Below, piece by piece: positions 39,158-48,255 of a stretch of 64,000 bases of DNA. Each line of letters begins with the position of its first letter. Position 1 is the first letter of the stretch. The DNA comes from Moraxella sp. VT-16-12 (GTDB taxonomy: Bacteria > Pseudomonadota > Gammaproteobacteria > Pseudomonadales > Moraxellaceae), in assembly GCF_002224245.2 (NCBI RefSeq), contig NZ_NKHK02000006.1, positions 90,825 to 154,824 of the forward strand. The letters run 5' to 3'. The notes under the pieces were generated by a model, which worked only from the letters and a program-made list of their open reading frames with translations, did not search any database and had not been told where the DNA came from. Position numbers and translations under genes: made by a program.

Positions 39158-39859
39158 ATGATAACCCAAGCCATGATTTTGTCAGCAGGTAAAGGTACTC
39201 GCATGAGACCTTTGACCTTAACCACCCCAAAACCGCTTGTTCCTGTGGCGGATAAACCGCTTATTGTTTGGCATATTGAACGCCTAAAACAAGCAGGCAT
39301 TAGCGATATTGTCATTAATGCAGGGTATTTGGGCGATGTGCTGATAGACAGACTTAGGGCGTTGGATTTGGGTGTGAAATTATCCATCTCTGATGAGAGT
39401 GTGTTAGATGAACCGTTGGAGACGGCAGGGGGCATTCGGTATGCTCTATCTCAGGGACTGCTTCGTGATGAGCCGTTTTTGCTGATTAATGGTGATGTGT
39501 GGACGACCTTTGATTTTGGGCGGTTAAAATCCATCTCATTAGGAAAAAAACTGGCACATTTGGCATTGGTAGAAAATCCTGAACATCACCGCTTGGGTGA
39601 TTTTAATTTGGTGGGTGATTTGGTGCAACCTAAAACAGACGGCGTGCCATCTGTTACCTTTGCAGGGCTAAGTGTCATGTCGCCAAAAATGGTCGCTGAT
39701 GTGGTGGCGGGGCAAATCGCACCCCTTGCTCCTTATCTGCGTCAAGCCATGAGCCAAAATTTGGTGTCAGGACAAATGATAGATGATGTGTGGGTAGATG
39801 TGGGAACGTTAGAAAGATTGGCATGGGTGGATAATTTTGCCCGCCATTTGACCAAATAA
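39158..39859 (+). CDS. murU: MurNAc-1-phosphate uridylyltransferase MurU
   Basis: A 233-residue nucleotidyltransferase. The signature MILSAGKGTRMRPLTLTTPK-type N-terminus and LLINGDVWTTFDF (metal-binding Asp) are present, with the C-terminal VDVGTLERL segment. It converts MurNAc-1-P and UTP to UDP-MurNAc, bypassing de novo synthesis and so the fosfomycin target. Cotranscribed with amgK. Confidence 0.88.
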   Translation: MITQAMILSAGKGTRMRPLTLTTPKPLVPVADKPLIVWHIERLKQAGISDIVINAGYLGDVLIDRLRALDLGVKLSISDESVLDEPLETAGGIRYALSQGLLRDEPFLLINGDVWTTFDFGRLKSISLGKKLAHLALVENPEHHRLGDFNLVGDLVQPKTDGVPSVTFAGLSVMSPKMVADVVAGQIAPLAPYLRQAMSQNLVSGQMIDDVWVDVGTLERLAWVDNFARHLTK

Positions 39860-39901
39860 CACCGCCTTTGGTCTGTTTTTATGAAAATTTTAAAAAATCA
39901 C

Positions 39902-39929
39902 TTGCAAATTTTTTAAAACCATCTATAAT
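39902..39929 (+). promoter_or_regulatory. Promoter of the SRP RNA gene
   Basis: TTGCAA (39902-39907) and a perfect TATAAT (39924-39929) are 16 bp apart. The expected start falls at about 39936-39937, the first base of the predicted RNA stem. Confidence 0.8.
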
Positions 39930-39936
39930 AACGCTT

Positions 39937-40040
<104 letters not shown>

Positions 40041-40217
40041 ATTTTTTTGCGTTTAAGATTTATTTAACATAATCTTTTTATTATTTTAATGTCATTAAAC
40101 CAATAAATTCAAAACCATCATCAACGATTTTGTAACAAGTCAATTTGCAAATAAGCATATTCTAAAATTTATGATAAAATAATTCGCCTTTGATACCAAT
40201 ATTTTTAACCAAACACC

Positions 40218-41369
40218 ATGCCATTTCACCTGATTGCCCAATTTTTTGAAAAAATATTTTATGAATTATACCAAAGCATTTATTTGTTTTTGGGCGGTTC
40301 GCTTGATGATGGCGTGATAAATTGGGCGGAGCGGGGTTTTGCATTTTTAGAAATTGCGATTAAGTGCATCATTTTGCTGATGGTGGTTGGTTTTTTTTAT
40401 TGGCTATTTGTGTATTTTGTCAAACATTTGAAGAACAATTTGCATTTATCGCATCGCCAAGTGTGGATTGTTAGGGCGATATTGCGTTATGCTTGGGTAG
40501 TGATAAGCATTTTGGCAGTCATGACCCAAATTAACACACAAACTGCTACCATCACTGCCACTGCTAAGGGGGCGACATGGGCGGGATTTTATTATATTTT
40601 ATGGGCAAATAGTGGGCAGATATTGGCAAGCATTTTAAAGCATTATGAATTAAATGCGTCCATTGAACAGTTATTAAAAAATCTTGTTTCTGTGATTATC
40701 ATGGTGCTGGCACTGGCAACCATATTGGCACAGTTTGGTTTTGACATTGTCTCTTTGGTGGCAGGTCTTGGTATTGTGGGTTTGGCGGTGGGTTTTGCTG
40801 CTCAAAGCACGTTGGCTAATTTTATTGCGGGCATTACCATTTTGGTGGAACAATCATTTCAAGTGGGCGATTGGATTCGTATTAACAATCAAGAAGGGCG
40901 AGTGGTCAAAATTTCACTAAGAGCCACACAGATTTTAGACCGTGATAATATCATTATTATTATTCCTAATTCTACCATGTCATCATCACAGGTTACCAAT
41001 TTAACGTCCAAAAAAATGATAAGATTTGATGTTAAAATTAAAATCGCCTTAACTGCTGATGTTGATATTGCCAGACAAGCGATTTTAAAATCATTAAGCA
41101 AAGATGAAGTGATATTAAAACACCCCGCACCCTTGGTTACGATAGGCGAAGTGGGCGAATATGCGATATATTTAGTGGTGCGGTTTTGGGTTGCTCCTTT
41201 GTCGGTGGCACGCATACCGATTATTAAAGAACAAATTACGGAAAAAATTAAAAATACTTTGCAAAATGTGGGCATTGAGATTCCTTATCCTTATATGAAT
41301 GTGCAGTTTCATGATGAATTGAAACATAAAGAAAGCGTCATTATCCCAAGTAATAATACTGGCAATTAA
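40218..41369 (+). CDS. MscS-family mechanosensitive channel
   Basis: A 383-residue membrane protein with an N-terminal extension containing about three helices. The MscS core TM3 is visible in VAGLGIVGLAVGFAAQSTLANFIAG, followed by the beta-domain segment VGDWIRINNQEGRVVKISLRAT and the IIIIPNSTMSS strand. It would release solutes on hypo-osmotic shock. It is larger than E. coli MscS (286), nearer the YbdG/YnaI-like size. It stands alone between ffs and rlmKL. Confidence 0.88.
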   Translation: MPFHLIAQFFEKIFYELYQSIYLFLGGSLDDGVINWAERGFAFLEIAIKCIILLMVVGFFYWLFVYFVKHLKNNLHLSHRQVWIVRAILRYAWVVISILAVMTQINTQTATITATAKGATWAGFYYILWANSGQILASILKHYELNASIEQLLKNLVSVIIMVLALATILAQFGFDIVSLVAGLGIVGLAVGFAAQSTLANFIAGITILVEQSFQVGDWIRINNQEGRVVKISLRATQILDRDNIIIIIPNSTMSSSQVTNLTSKKMIRFDVKIKIALTADVDIARQAILKSLSKDEVILKHPAPLVTIGEVGEYAIYLVVRFWVAPLSVARIPIIKEQITEKIKNTLQNVGIEIPYPYMNVQFHDELKHKESVIIPSNNTGN

Positions 41370-41511
41370 ATTAAACATTTATTTAATATTTATTTAATCA
41401 TGATGATTAAATTTAAATTGAGTTAATTTTAAAAGTCTTAATTGGGGCTGATTATGTGCCAAGTTAAAAATACATTTTGATTTGATAAAATTTCCAAAAT
41501 ATTCAAACCAT

Positions 41512-41519
41512 GCTATAAT
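41512..41519 (+). promoter_or_regulatory. Extended -10 promoter of rlmKL
   Basis: TGCTATAAT, an extended -10 element, ends at 41519, about 35 bp upstream of the rlmKL ATG; TTTCCA lies 17 bp upstream of TATAAT as a weak -35. Confidence 0.55.
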
Positions 41520-41554
41520 AAACGGCTTAGTTTTGCGTACTCACCGAGATTATC

Positions 41555-44320
41555 ATGCCTTATTTTATACGTCCATTTGCCAAGTTTGACCCGCAGGCAT
41601 TTAGTGTTGTCATCACCTGTGCAGATGGGCTAGAAAACGCCTTATTGACCGAGCTTGCCAGCTTTGGGCTGATGGGTGAGCAGATACGAACAGGGCGTGT
41701 GCGTGTCTTGGTTAGTCTTGCCAAATTTTATCACATTTGCCTATATAGCCGAGTGGCAAGCCGTGTGCTGTTACCCATTGGCGAGTATCACTTTCGCCAA
41801 AAAGCCCAAACCATCAGCCAAGTGCGTGAAACAGAAGGCAAAAAAGCTACTCGCACCATACAAACCAACGTTGTTGATGAAGATGTACCAGAGTCGTTAT
41901 ATGAGTTTACCAGTCGTTTTGATTGGACAAACGTTTTTGGGGTGGACAACACCTTTGCCATACGTCTGTCAGTGGATAAACGCTTGGCGGTCAATCAGCA
42001 ATTTGCCACGCTGCGTATCAAGGATGCCATTGCTGACTGTTTTAATCAAACACTAGGCAGGCGACCCAATGTGGATAAATCGCCTGATTTTTATATTTAT
42101 GCCCATGCCAGTCATGAGCTTTTTGAGCTGTATTTGGATTTATCAGGCACAAGCCTACACCGCCGTGGCTATCGTGTGGCAAATACAGACGCCCCCTTAA
42201 AAGAAAACTTAGCTGCCGCTTTGCTTTATGAATGTGGCTGGCACACAAACAAACATACTGCCATCATTGACCCCATGTGTGGCTCTGGTACGTTTTTGAC
42301 CGAAGCACTGCTTATGCGTATTGCCTATCCTGTGGGGATTGACAAAAAGACCAATGAATTTGGTTTTTATGCGTGGGCGTTTCATGACGACAAACTCTGG
42401 GAAGAGACGGCAAGTCATGCCCTAAATCAGTTTCATGATAATTTAGCAACACTTGAAAAAGAATTTATCAACGGCTCATTTTCTGCCCTTGCGATGGATG
42501 CCAACGCCCAAGCCATCAAAGCCTGCCACAAAAATTTGATGGCATCTGCCCTTGTGCCGATCGCTCATCACATCACCCTAGAACAAAGGCCACTTGCCCA
42601 AGCAGGTGCTGCACTAAAATCCGTTTGTCAAAATAAAACTGCCGATTATCCACTTATCATCACCAATCCCCCTTATGGTGAGCGATTGGGCGAGCGTGAT
42701 TTTATCAAGCCTTTGTATCAAGGCTTGGGGCTTTTGGTGGCAGACAGTTTACGTGATACTTGCCACACAGCGGATTTGGCGGTGCTTGCCAGTCATGTAG
42801 AGCATGCCGATACTTTGCTGATGATTGACCCAAAAACCCTAAAATGCCACAATGGGGCGTTAAGCGTGTATTTTCGTTATGGCAAGGTGGATTTTGATAA
42901 AACAGACGTCATCAAATCCAGTTTGATTGTCAATTTTAACAAACAAGAGCTTACCAATGCCGATGCCCAAGAATTTATTAACCGCTTACAAAAAAACAGC
43001 AGTCATCTAAAAAAACTGGCAAGCAAGCATTGTGTTACCAACGTGCGACTTTATGATGCGGATTTGCCCAATTTTAATGTTGCCATTGATGTGTATGGCG
43101 ACAAAATCCATGTGCAAGAATACGCTGCCCCCAAACAAATCCCCAGCGATGTCGCCAAAGCTCGTTTTAATTTGGTGCTGTCTGTCATACGTCAGATTTT
43201 TCATGTCAATCGTGAAAGTATTTTTATCAAAACACGCATGCGTCAATCAGGCAATGACCAATACACCAAAAATGCCAAAGATGACAATCAAAAGTCTAAA
43301 AAAATGTATGTCGCTTATGAGCATGGGGCATATCTTTATGTCAATTTTACCGAATATTTAGACACAGGGCTGTTTATTGACCACCGCAACATGCGTGAAA
43401 TGATAAAAAACGCCAGTCGTGGCAAAAGCGTATTAAATCTTTTTGCTTATACCTGTACCGCCAGCGTGCATGCTGCCTTAGGTGGGGCAAAGTCGGTAAC
43501 CAGCGTGGATTTATCCGTCAATTATCTTAACTGGGGCAAACAAAACTTTGCCCTAAACGGGCTTGATTTACAAGCACTAACATCAGATGGGGCGGACAAA
43601 TATCAATTTATCGCTACTGATGTGTTTGAATGGCTCAAAAATAACACCGAGCAATACGATGTGATATTTATTGACCCACCCACGTTTTCTAATTCCAAAA
43701 AGTTTTATGGCACTTTTGATGTGCAGCGAGACCATGTGGCACTGATTAACCGTGCGATGAATCGGCTGACCCCCAATGGCGTGCTGTATTTTAGTAATAA
43801 CTTCACCAAATTTAGCCTAGATGATGAGCTAAACACTCGCTATGACGTGGCGTGTATTACTGACAAAACCATTGGCTTTGATTTTAATCCTAAAAAACCC
43901 ATTCATCAAAGTTTTGTTATCCGTCATAAAAATACCAAAAAAGCCGATGCTCATGATAACAGTCGTATGACGCATGAGATGCCAAGCCAAGCCAAGCAAA
44001 ATCAAGCCAAGCAGGATAAAAAAACAGATACCAAAGACAAGCCTTATAAATCAATCGCCAAAAAAGACACGCACAAAGTGAATAAAACCAAAAAATCTGA
44101 CGTGCAGCAAGATGTCTTGACCAAGTATGGCAAAAAAGCAGATAAAATCACTCACTTTACAGCCAAGCGTTTTGATGAGCAGGATAAGTCATCAAAACCC
44201 ACACAAAAAATCCGCTATGATAAAATAGATGGCAAAATGGTAGCAACCATACTAAATGACGAAATGGCAAGCATAGAGCCAACACCCAAAAAATACCAAG
44301 TAAAAAAATCTGGTCAATAA
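41555..44320 (+). CDS. rlmL: Bifunctional 23S rRNA (G2069-N7, G2445-N2) methyltransferase RlmKL
   Basis: The N-terminal half is RlmL: a THUMP domain (about 60-165), MCGSGTFLTEALLMRIA (SAM motif) and the N2-guanine motif TNPPYGERLGE. The C-terminal half is RlmK: YVAYEHGAYLYVNFTEYLDT, FIDHRNMREMI, LNLFAYTCTASVHAALGGA and IDPPTFSNSKKF. At 921 residues it is about 220 longer than the E. coli protein. Part of the excess is a Lys-rich, low-complexity C-terminal tail of about 125 residues with QAKQ repeats, plausibly an rRNA-binding extension. It lies 9 bp before ttcA, so both RNA-modifying genes are probably cotranscribed. Confidence 0.93.
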   Translation: MPYFIRPFAKFDPQAFSVVITCADGLENALLTELASFGLMGEQIRTGRVRVLVSLAKFYHICLYSRVASRVLLPIGEYHFRQKAQTISQVRETEGKKATRTIQTNVVDEDVPESLYEFTSRFDWTNVFGVDNTFAIRLSVDKRLAVNQQFATLRIKDAIADCFNQTLGRRPNVDKSPDFYIYAHASHELFELYLDLSGTSLHRRGYRVANTDAPLKENLAAALLYECGWHTNKHTAIIDPMCGSGTFLTEALLMRIAYPVGIDKKTNEFGFYAWAFHDDKLWEETASHALNQFHDNLATLEKEFINGSFSALAMDANAQAIKACHKNLMASALVPIAHHITLEQRPLAQAGAALKSVCQNKTADYPLIITNPPYGERLGERDFIKPLYQGLGLLVADSLRDTCHTADLAVLASHVEHADTLLMIDPKTLKCHNGALSVYFRYGKVDFDKTDVIKSSLIVNFNKQELTNADAQEFINRLQKNSSHLKKLASKHCVTNVRLYDADLPNFNVAIDVYGDKIHVQEYAAPKQIPSDVAKARFNLVLSVIRQIFHVNRESIFIKTRMRQSGNDQYTKNAKDDNQKSKKMYVAYEHGAYLYVNFTEYLDTGLFIDHRNMREMIKNASRGKSVLNLFAYTCTASVHAALGGAKSVTSVDLSVNYLNWGKQNFALNGLDLQALTSDGADKYQFIATDVFEWLKNNTEQYDVIFIDPPTFSNSKKFYGTFDVQRDHVALINRAMNRLTPNGVLYFSNNFTKFSLDDELNTRYDVACITDKTIGFDFNPKKPIHQSFVIRHKNTKKADAHDNSRMTHEMPSQAKQNQAKQDKKTDTKDKPYKSIAKKDTHKVNKTKKSDVQQDVLTKYGKKADKITHFTAKRFDEQDKSSKPTQKIRYDKIDGKMVATILNDEMASIEPTPKKYQVKKSGQ

Positions 44321-44329
44321 ACTTTACAG

Positions 44330-45394
44330 ATGACAGAGCAAGCAATGAATACACACTTAGACAGCGATGATGGCAGCGACAATCAAGACATTATCCACGC
44401 CTTAACTCACGGCAGCACACCAACCGATGACACAGCACATGAGTTTGATGATGGCATCACATCGGCTCGCTTTAAAAAGCTACAAAAAAAGCTAAGAAAA
44501 GAAGTCTCATGGGCAATTCGCGACTTTAATATGATTGAAGATGGTGATGTGGTCATGGTGTGTATCTCGGGCGGCAAAGACAGTTTTACGCTTTTAGATA
44601 TTTTATTGTTTTTAAAGAAAATCGCCCCCATCAATTTTGACGTGGTGGCGGTCAATCTTGACCAAAAACAACCCAATTTTCCTGAGCATATTTTGCCTGA
44701 ATATTTGTCAGCACAGGGCATTCCCCATTATATCTTGGAAAAAGACACCTACAGCATTGTCAAATCAGTCGTGCCAGAAGGTAAAACTTACTGCTCGGCG
44801 TGTTCTCGCCTAAGACGTGGCTCATTGTATGGCTTTGCCAAGCAAATCGGAGCAACCAAAATTGCTTTGGGTCATCATCGTGATGACATTTTGGCGACTT
44901 TCTTTTTAAATTTGTTTCATGGTGGCAGCTTAAAAGCCATGCCACCTAAGCTACTTTCTGATGACAAACAAAATGTGCTGATTCGTCCGCTTGCTTATGT
45001 TGCCGAAAAAGACATCATCAAATACGCCAATTATAAAAAATTTCCCATCATTCCTTGTAATTTGTGTGGCAGTCAAGAAAACCTGCAACGAGCCATGATA
45101 AATGACATGTTAAGGCAGTGGGACGATGCCCACCCAAAACGCTTAGCCAGTATGTTTAAAGCCCTACAAAATGTCGCCCCAAGCCAGCTTGCTGACCGTA
45201 CGCTGTTTGACTTTGAAAGTTTAAAAACTGAGCGGACAAACGATGAACGGCTGTTTGAAGGCGACAATATCCAAGTAGGGGTGAGTGATGAGCTTGCCAA
45301 AATCGGTCTACCCACCAATCCTGCGGTACAAACCTTTAATCCCAAATTTGAGCAACAAGACAAAAAAATCCCTGTCATCAATCCATTGCTATAA
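44330..45394 (+). CDS. ttcA: tRNA 2-thiocytidine(32) synthetase TtcA
   Basis: A PP-loop ATPase that thiolates C32 of some tRNAs using a [4Fe-4S] cluster. The PP-loop [11 protein letters not shown], the CxxC in [12 protein letters not shown] and a third Cys pair in IPCNLCGSQ are present. 354 residues including an acidic N-terminal extension before the [20 protein letters not shown] helix. The ATG at 44345 is an alternative start. Confidence 0.95.
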   Translation: MTEQAMNTHLDSDDGSDNQDIIHALTHGSTPTDDTAHEFDDGITSARFKKLQKKLRKEVSWAIRDFNMIEDGDVVMVCISGGKDSFTLLDILLFLKKIAPINFDVVAVNLDQKQPNFPEHILPEYLSAQGIPHYILEKDTYSIVKSVVPEGKTYCSACSRLRRGSLYGFAKQIGATKIALGHHRDDILATFFLNLFHGGSLKAMPPKLLSDDKQNVLIRPLAYVAEKDIIKYANYKKFPIIPCNLCGSQENLQRAMINDMLRQWDDAHPKRLASMFKALQNVAPSQLADRTLFDFESLKTERTNDERLFEGDNIQVGVSDELAKIGLPTNPAVQTFNPKFEQQDKKIPVINPLL

Positions 45395-45411
45395 ACTTAT
45401 TTAGGAAATTT

Positions 45412-45819
45412 ATGAATTATTATAAACAAATATTAGTGTTGTTGGCATGCACGCTAACAGCAACCACAGTGTTAGCAAAAACAACAGATACAGTTGTGTA
45501 TGAATTTACTGCATTTGGCGATAAAGGCGTTTATGAAGATGGCTGGCGTGCGGTGGTCAAAAAAAGACACATGTCGCTTGAATTCATTCAAAACAATGAA
45601 TATCACCCCAAGATACGAACTAAGCGTTTGGCTTATGCCAAAGGCGTGGAATTAACAGGAAAGACCAAGACGGGTGAAGTGGTTACATTAAATATTCGTG
45701 GGCAGACTTGTATTGATGGTCAGGGCAGACAACATGAGTTTACTGCCACATTATATTACAAAAACAAAATCATCAAAGGCTGTGCGGTGCGTGGAGCTTA
45801 TGGTTATGCACCAACTTAA
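45412..45819 (+). CDS. Small secreted protein, unknown function
   Basis: 135 residues with a clear signal peptide (MNYYKQILVLLACTLTATTV, cleavage after LAK or ALA-like). The mature part has two Cys residues in TCIDGQGRQHEF and IIKGCAVRG, which could form a disulfide. The CxDGxGxxxxFxATLxYxNKxIxGCA pattern recalls COG3650-type periplasmic proteins, but I am not sure. It lies between ttcA and hpt. Confidence 0.6.
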   Translation: MNYYKQILVLLACTLTATTVLAKTTDTVVYEFTAFGDKGVYEDGWRAVVKKRHMSLEFIQNNEYHPKIRTKRLAYAKGVELTGKTKTGEVVTLNIRGQTCIDGQGRQHEFTATLYYKNKIIKGCAVRGAYGYAPT

Positions 45820-45843
45820 TTGTATCAATATTAGGGGTTTGTT

Positions 45844-46377
45844 ATGAATCAACCAACAATGAATGTCATGATTAGTGCTGATGACATCAGCCAAAAAGTC
45901 AAAGAGCTGGGTCAAAAAATCAATGAACACTACAAAGACAGCGACAAAGAGCTGATTTTGATTGGGCTACTTCGTGGCTCGGTAATTTTTATGTCGGATT
46001 TGTGCCGAGCCATTGATAAACCGCATGAGATAGATTTTATGACGGTATCTAGTTATGCTGATGGCAGCACCGTTTCTAGTAAAAATGTGAAAATTTTAAA
46101 GGACTTAGACAGCAGTATCGCTGGTAAAGATGTGCTGATTGTAGAAGATATTATTGACTCAGGACACACACTTGCCAAAGTCATGCAAATGCTCCAAACG
46201 CGTGAGCCAAACTCCATTGAGCTGTGTACGCTAGTTAGCAAGCCATCTCGCCGTGAGATACAGATAGATGTACGCTTTTTGGGCTTTGAAGTGGAAGACA
46301 AGTTTATTGTTGGCTATGGACTAGACTATGACCAAAAATATCGTCATTTGCCTTTTATTGGGGAGATTGGACTTTAA
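45844..46377 (+). CDS. hpt: Hypoxanthine phosphoribosyltransferase
   Basis: Purine salvage enzyme, 177 residues. The PRPP-binding loop VLIVEDIIDSGHTLAK, the N-terminal LIGLLRGSVIFMSDLCR and the base-binding DKFIVGYGLDYDQKYRHLPFI segment are all intact. It probably works with the purine permease at 1956-3269. It is the last core gene before the accessory island. Confidence 0.96.
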   Translation: MNQPTMNVMISADDISQKVKELGQKINEHYKDSDKELILIGLLRGSVIFMSDLCRAIDKPHEIDFMTVSSYADGSTVSSKNVKILKDLDSSIAGKDVLIVEDIIDSGHTLAKVMQMLQTREPNSIELCTLVSKPSRREIQIDVRFLGFEVEDKFIVGYGLDYDQKYRHLPFIGEIGL

Positions 46378-46450
46378 AAATTAACTTATTGATTTTTATA
46401 TAAATTATTTTTTATATTGTGATTTATATTACCAAGACTACTACTAAAAC

Positions 46451-46481
46451 AAAACCCCTATGTTTTGCATAGGGGTTTTTT
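46451..46481. terminator. Bidirectional terminator between hpt and the island
   Basis: AAAACCCCTATG pairs perfectly with CATAGGGGTTTT around TTTTG, with A- and T-runs on both sides. It serves hpt on the plus strand and alpA on the minus strand. Confidence 0.85.
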
Positions 46482-46657
46482 CATTCAAGTTCATCAATCC
46501 ATTTTTGGATTTCTGACATTTTCCAGCGACTTGCTTTGCCGACTTTGATTGGTTTTTGGAACAATCCCTTTTTGATGTTACTATAAATAAAATCTTTTTT
46601 AAGACTGATGATTTTTTCAACACCTGTAAGTTTTAACAGTCTGTCTTGGGTGGTCAT
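46481..46657 (-). CDS. AlpA-family phage transcriptional regulator
   Basis: A 58-residue helix-turn-helix protein starting MTTQDRLLKLTGVEKII and continuing with LKKDFIYSNIKKGLFQKPI and ASRWKMSEIQKWIDELE. This is the AlpA/excisionase-like MerR-type HTH pattern with a C-terminal wing (W-x-x-S-E-I-x-x-W). AAGGAT precedes the ATG. AlpA proteins of satellites and prophages activate integrase or excision genes; no integrase is adjacent. Last gene of the leftmost minus-strand block. Confidence 0.82.
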   Translation of the reverse strand: MTTQDRLLKLTGVEKIISLKKDFIYSNIKKGLFQKPIKVGKASRWKMSEIQKWIDELE

Positions 46658-46686
46658 ATATAATCCTTATCATTAAGGTTCTGTTT

Positions 46687-46812
46687 TTAATGGTTCTTCA
46701 TTAGCTTCAATCCCTCTTTTAGCGGGGTTGAATCCATGATAAGATTACGCTCATTTGCCCAGTCAATGATGTTCTGGATAAGTTGGTTGATTTGGTTAGT
46801 ATGGTTAAACAT
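46687..46812 (-). CDS. Short ORF resembling the start of a MazG-like phage protein
   Basis: 41 residues, with an excellent AAAGGAG seven bases before the ATG. The segment IIDWANERNLIMDSTPLKEG resembles the N-terminal helix of phage MazG-like NTP pyrophosphohydrolases (IxxWAxxRNLIxxSTPxxQxxK). The frame stops after LKLMKNH, where the Glu-rich catalytic helices should follow. It could be a truncated remnant or a short peptide gene. The similarity is from memory only. Confidence 0.45.
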   Translation of the reverse strand: MFNHTNQINQLIQNIIDWANERNLIMDSTPLKEGLKLMKNH

Positions 46813-46861
46813 GGGTTTGCTCCTTTACGATTTCTGCATAACGTGGGTCGCTTTCTTTGCA

Positions 46862-47280
46862 TTACTCTCTTATCGGTGGGTTGGATAATGGTTGCCAGTA
46901 CGCCACTTCACTAGGACTTATGATGACAGGCATGACAACTGATGAGCAATTTTGGCTCTCAACACTAAGCCAACAAGGCAAATCATCGCCATGACCATTG
47001 TTATAACAAGCAATGGTGATGTTGTTTTGTAAGCCCAATTCACAAACCACCACATCATCATCTAAGTAGATAAGAACAGGTGTATTATTTGGTGGTAACT
47101 TGTCACAACACTAATCCAACCACCAGTTTTTGCAAAATCAACATTGTCATTGATAATGTGCGTCATTAACAATTCATTACCGTCTTTATCAATAACTGTT
47201 GCATTGTTAAGGTTGTGTCTTTTACATATATCAGCAAGCAGTTTATTTGTTGCTTGTAAACGTTGATAATACTCTTTCAT
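46862..47280 (-). pseudogene. DUF551-like gene split by a single-base frameshift
   Basis: The 5' frame runs from ATG 47280 (MKEYYQRLQATNKLLADICK) to GGWISVV and then goes off into nonsense. The other frame resumes at once with LPPNNTPVLIYLDDDVVVCE and ends YWQPLSNPPIRE. Together they give the DUF551 pattern W-I-S-V-x-D-x-L-P-P ... hW-x-P-L-x-x-P-P. Adding one base near 47100 (GTGACAAG to GTGGACAAG) restores 139 residues. The start overlaps the stop of the upstream gene (ATGA) with AGGAG upstream. DUF551 proteins are small phage-associated proteins of unknown function. Confidence 0.7.
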
Positions 47281-47561
47281 ATCTCACTCCTAGCTTTTTG
47301 TAATTGTGCAGAACATACTTCACACCTTATGCTTAACCATCTGACAAAAGAAACTGCATTCAATGTCAGGTTCATCTTGCATACGTCTTTCTCTGAAATA
47401 CCAATCGCTGATTGCACTTTGTGTTTTTTCAATCCTTGTGGATTAGACATCAGCAATTGTTGTGTCAAATAACAATAGTCGCCAAATTGGTGAATTTGTC
47501 TTTTGCGATGATGAGCAATTGCTTCTACCGAGATACGTTCTTTTAATGAATTATGGCTCAT
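47277..47561 (-). CDS. Hypothetical prophage protein
   Basis: About 94 residues, basic, starting MSHNSLKERISVEAIAHHRK. The ISVEAIAHHRKRQIHQFGDY and GISEKDVCKMNLTLNAVSFV stretches look helical; three Cys are present. It resembles no family I can name. The ATG at 47561 has AGGAG at six bases; the open frame extends further upstream without support. It overlaps the end of the upstream TM gene and the start of the DUF551 gene. Confidence 0.55.
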   Translation of the reverse strand: MSHNSLKERISVEAIAHHRKRQIHQFGDYCYLTQQLLMSNPQGLKKHKVQSAIGISEKDVCKMNLTLNAVSFVRWLSIRCEVCSAQLQKARSEI

Positions 47562-47736
47562 CATGCTCTCCTGATTGTTGGGTGAGTCTCGCCTGCTCTT
47601 CTTTGGCTTTTTCAGCAATGATGATGTTCTCTTGATAACTGTGTTCCGCCCAGCTAATGAGAATAAAAGTCATCACTAGACTCAATAACAGACTAACAAC
47701 AATGCAGGCGAGCAGGTCTTTGATAAATTTTGACAT
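47551..47736 (-). CDS. Small single-pass membrane protein
   Basis: 61 residues: a basic start (MSKFIKDLL), one hydrophobic helix (ACIVVSLLLSLVMTFILISW) and a charged, Gln/Glu-rich tail (AEKAKEEQARLTQQSGEHDE). It is the first gene of the minus-strand block that ends with alpA. The operator repeats at 47770-47819 lie directly upstream. Function unknown; the size and fold resemble phage membrane or exclusion proteins, without proof. Confidence 0.6.
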   Translation of the reverse strand: MSKFIKDLLACIVVSLLLSLVMTFILISWAEHSYQENIIIAEKAKEEQARLTQQSGEHDEP

Positions 47737-47762
47737 GGTGGGTCTCTTGTGTTTTTGGTTTA

Positions 47763-47819
47763 ATTATAATTTAGTATAAAACTAAATAAAAATCAAGAAA
47801 AATTTATTATAAAACTAAA
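47763..47819 (-). promoter_or_regulatory. Operator repeats and -10 box upstream of the alpA block
   Basis: Two 17-mers, TTTAGTATAAAACTAAA (47770-47786) and TTTATTATAAAACTAAA (47803-47819), differ by one base and start exactly 33 bp apart. The first is a TTTAGT/ACTAAA palindrome. A minus-strand TATAAT (47768-47763) abuts it. Similar half-sites lie between the CI-like and Cro-like genes. Confidence 0.6.
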
Positions 47820-47822
47820 TTA

Positions 47823-48255
47823 TTTTTAAAATATGGGCTAAATATGCTAAAATAACTTATTCCAAACAACAAAAAACCGCCCCACTAGGGACGGTTATTT
47901 TTGCTATTGAATATTAAAACATAAAGATAATTTTATGAGTAAATTTAATGAAATAGGGCGGTACAGTGAGAATGGTATGAAGCAAACTGCACCATTGATT
48001 GATTTTGAGAATATGATAAAAACACAAGGAAACTAATGGTCTGTAAAAACTTACCACCAAAAGTTTTAGAATACTAAACCAGTCAGGCAAGGTATAACCC
48101 TGCATCTATCAATCTTTTGTGCTTTCTTGCAAACTGCCAACACGCAATGAGCTGTATCTGATGCCTAATATCTTTTTTTATAAAAGATTATAATACCATC
48201 AAGGCTATCAATCATCAGTTCGCCATACCACTAATGACTATTTTTTTGCCAACAC
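47823..48255. other. Largely non-coding stretch with terminators
   Basis: Contains a strong hairpin at 47869-47901 (AAAAAACCG..CGGTTATTTTT with CCC/GGG stem) that can terminate minus-strand transcripts coming from 48256 and beyond, and a second ATCTTTT/AAAAGAT hairpin near 48170-48188. A 33-codon plus-strand ORF (47935-48036) is open but has no clear SD and no recognisable family. Otherwise I see nothing coding. Confidence 0.5.

Noticed and set aside
46813..46858. Minus-strand stretch reading KESDPRYAEIVKEQTHV
   Set aside because: It looks coding but has no start codon and follows a stop in the same frame. Probably a decayed small gene, too short to call.
47935..48036. 33-codon plus-strand ORF MSKFNEIGRYSENGMKQTAP
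   Set aside because: No convincing ribosome binding site, no family and no neighbour on the same strand.
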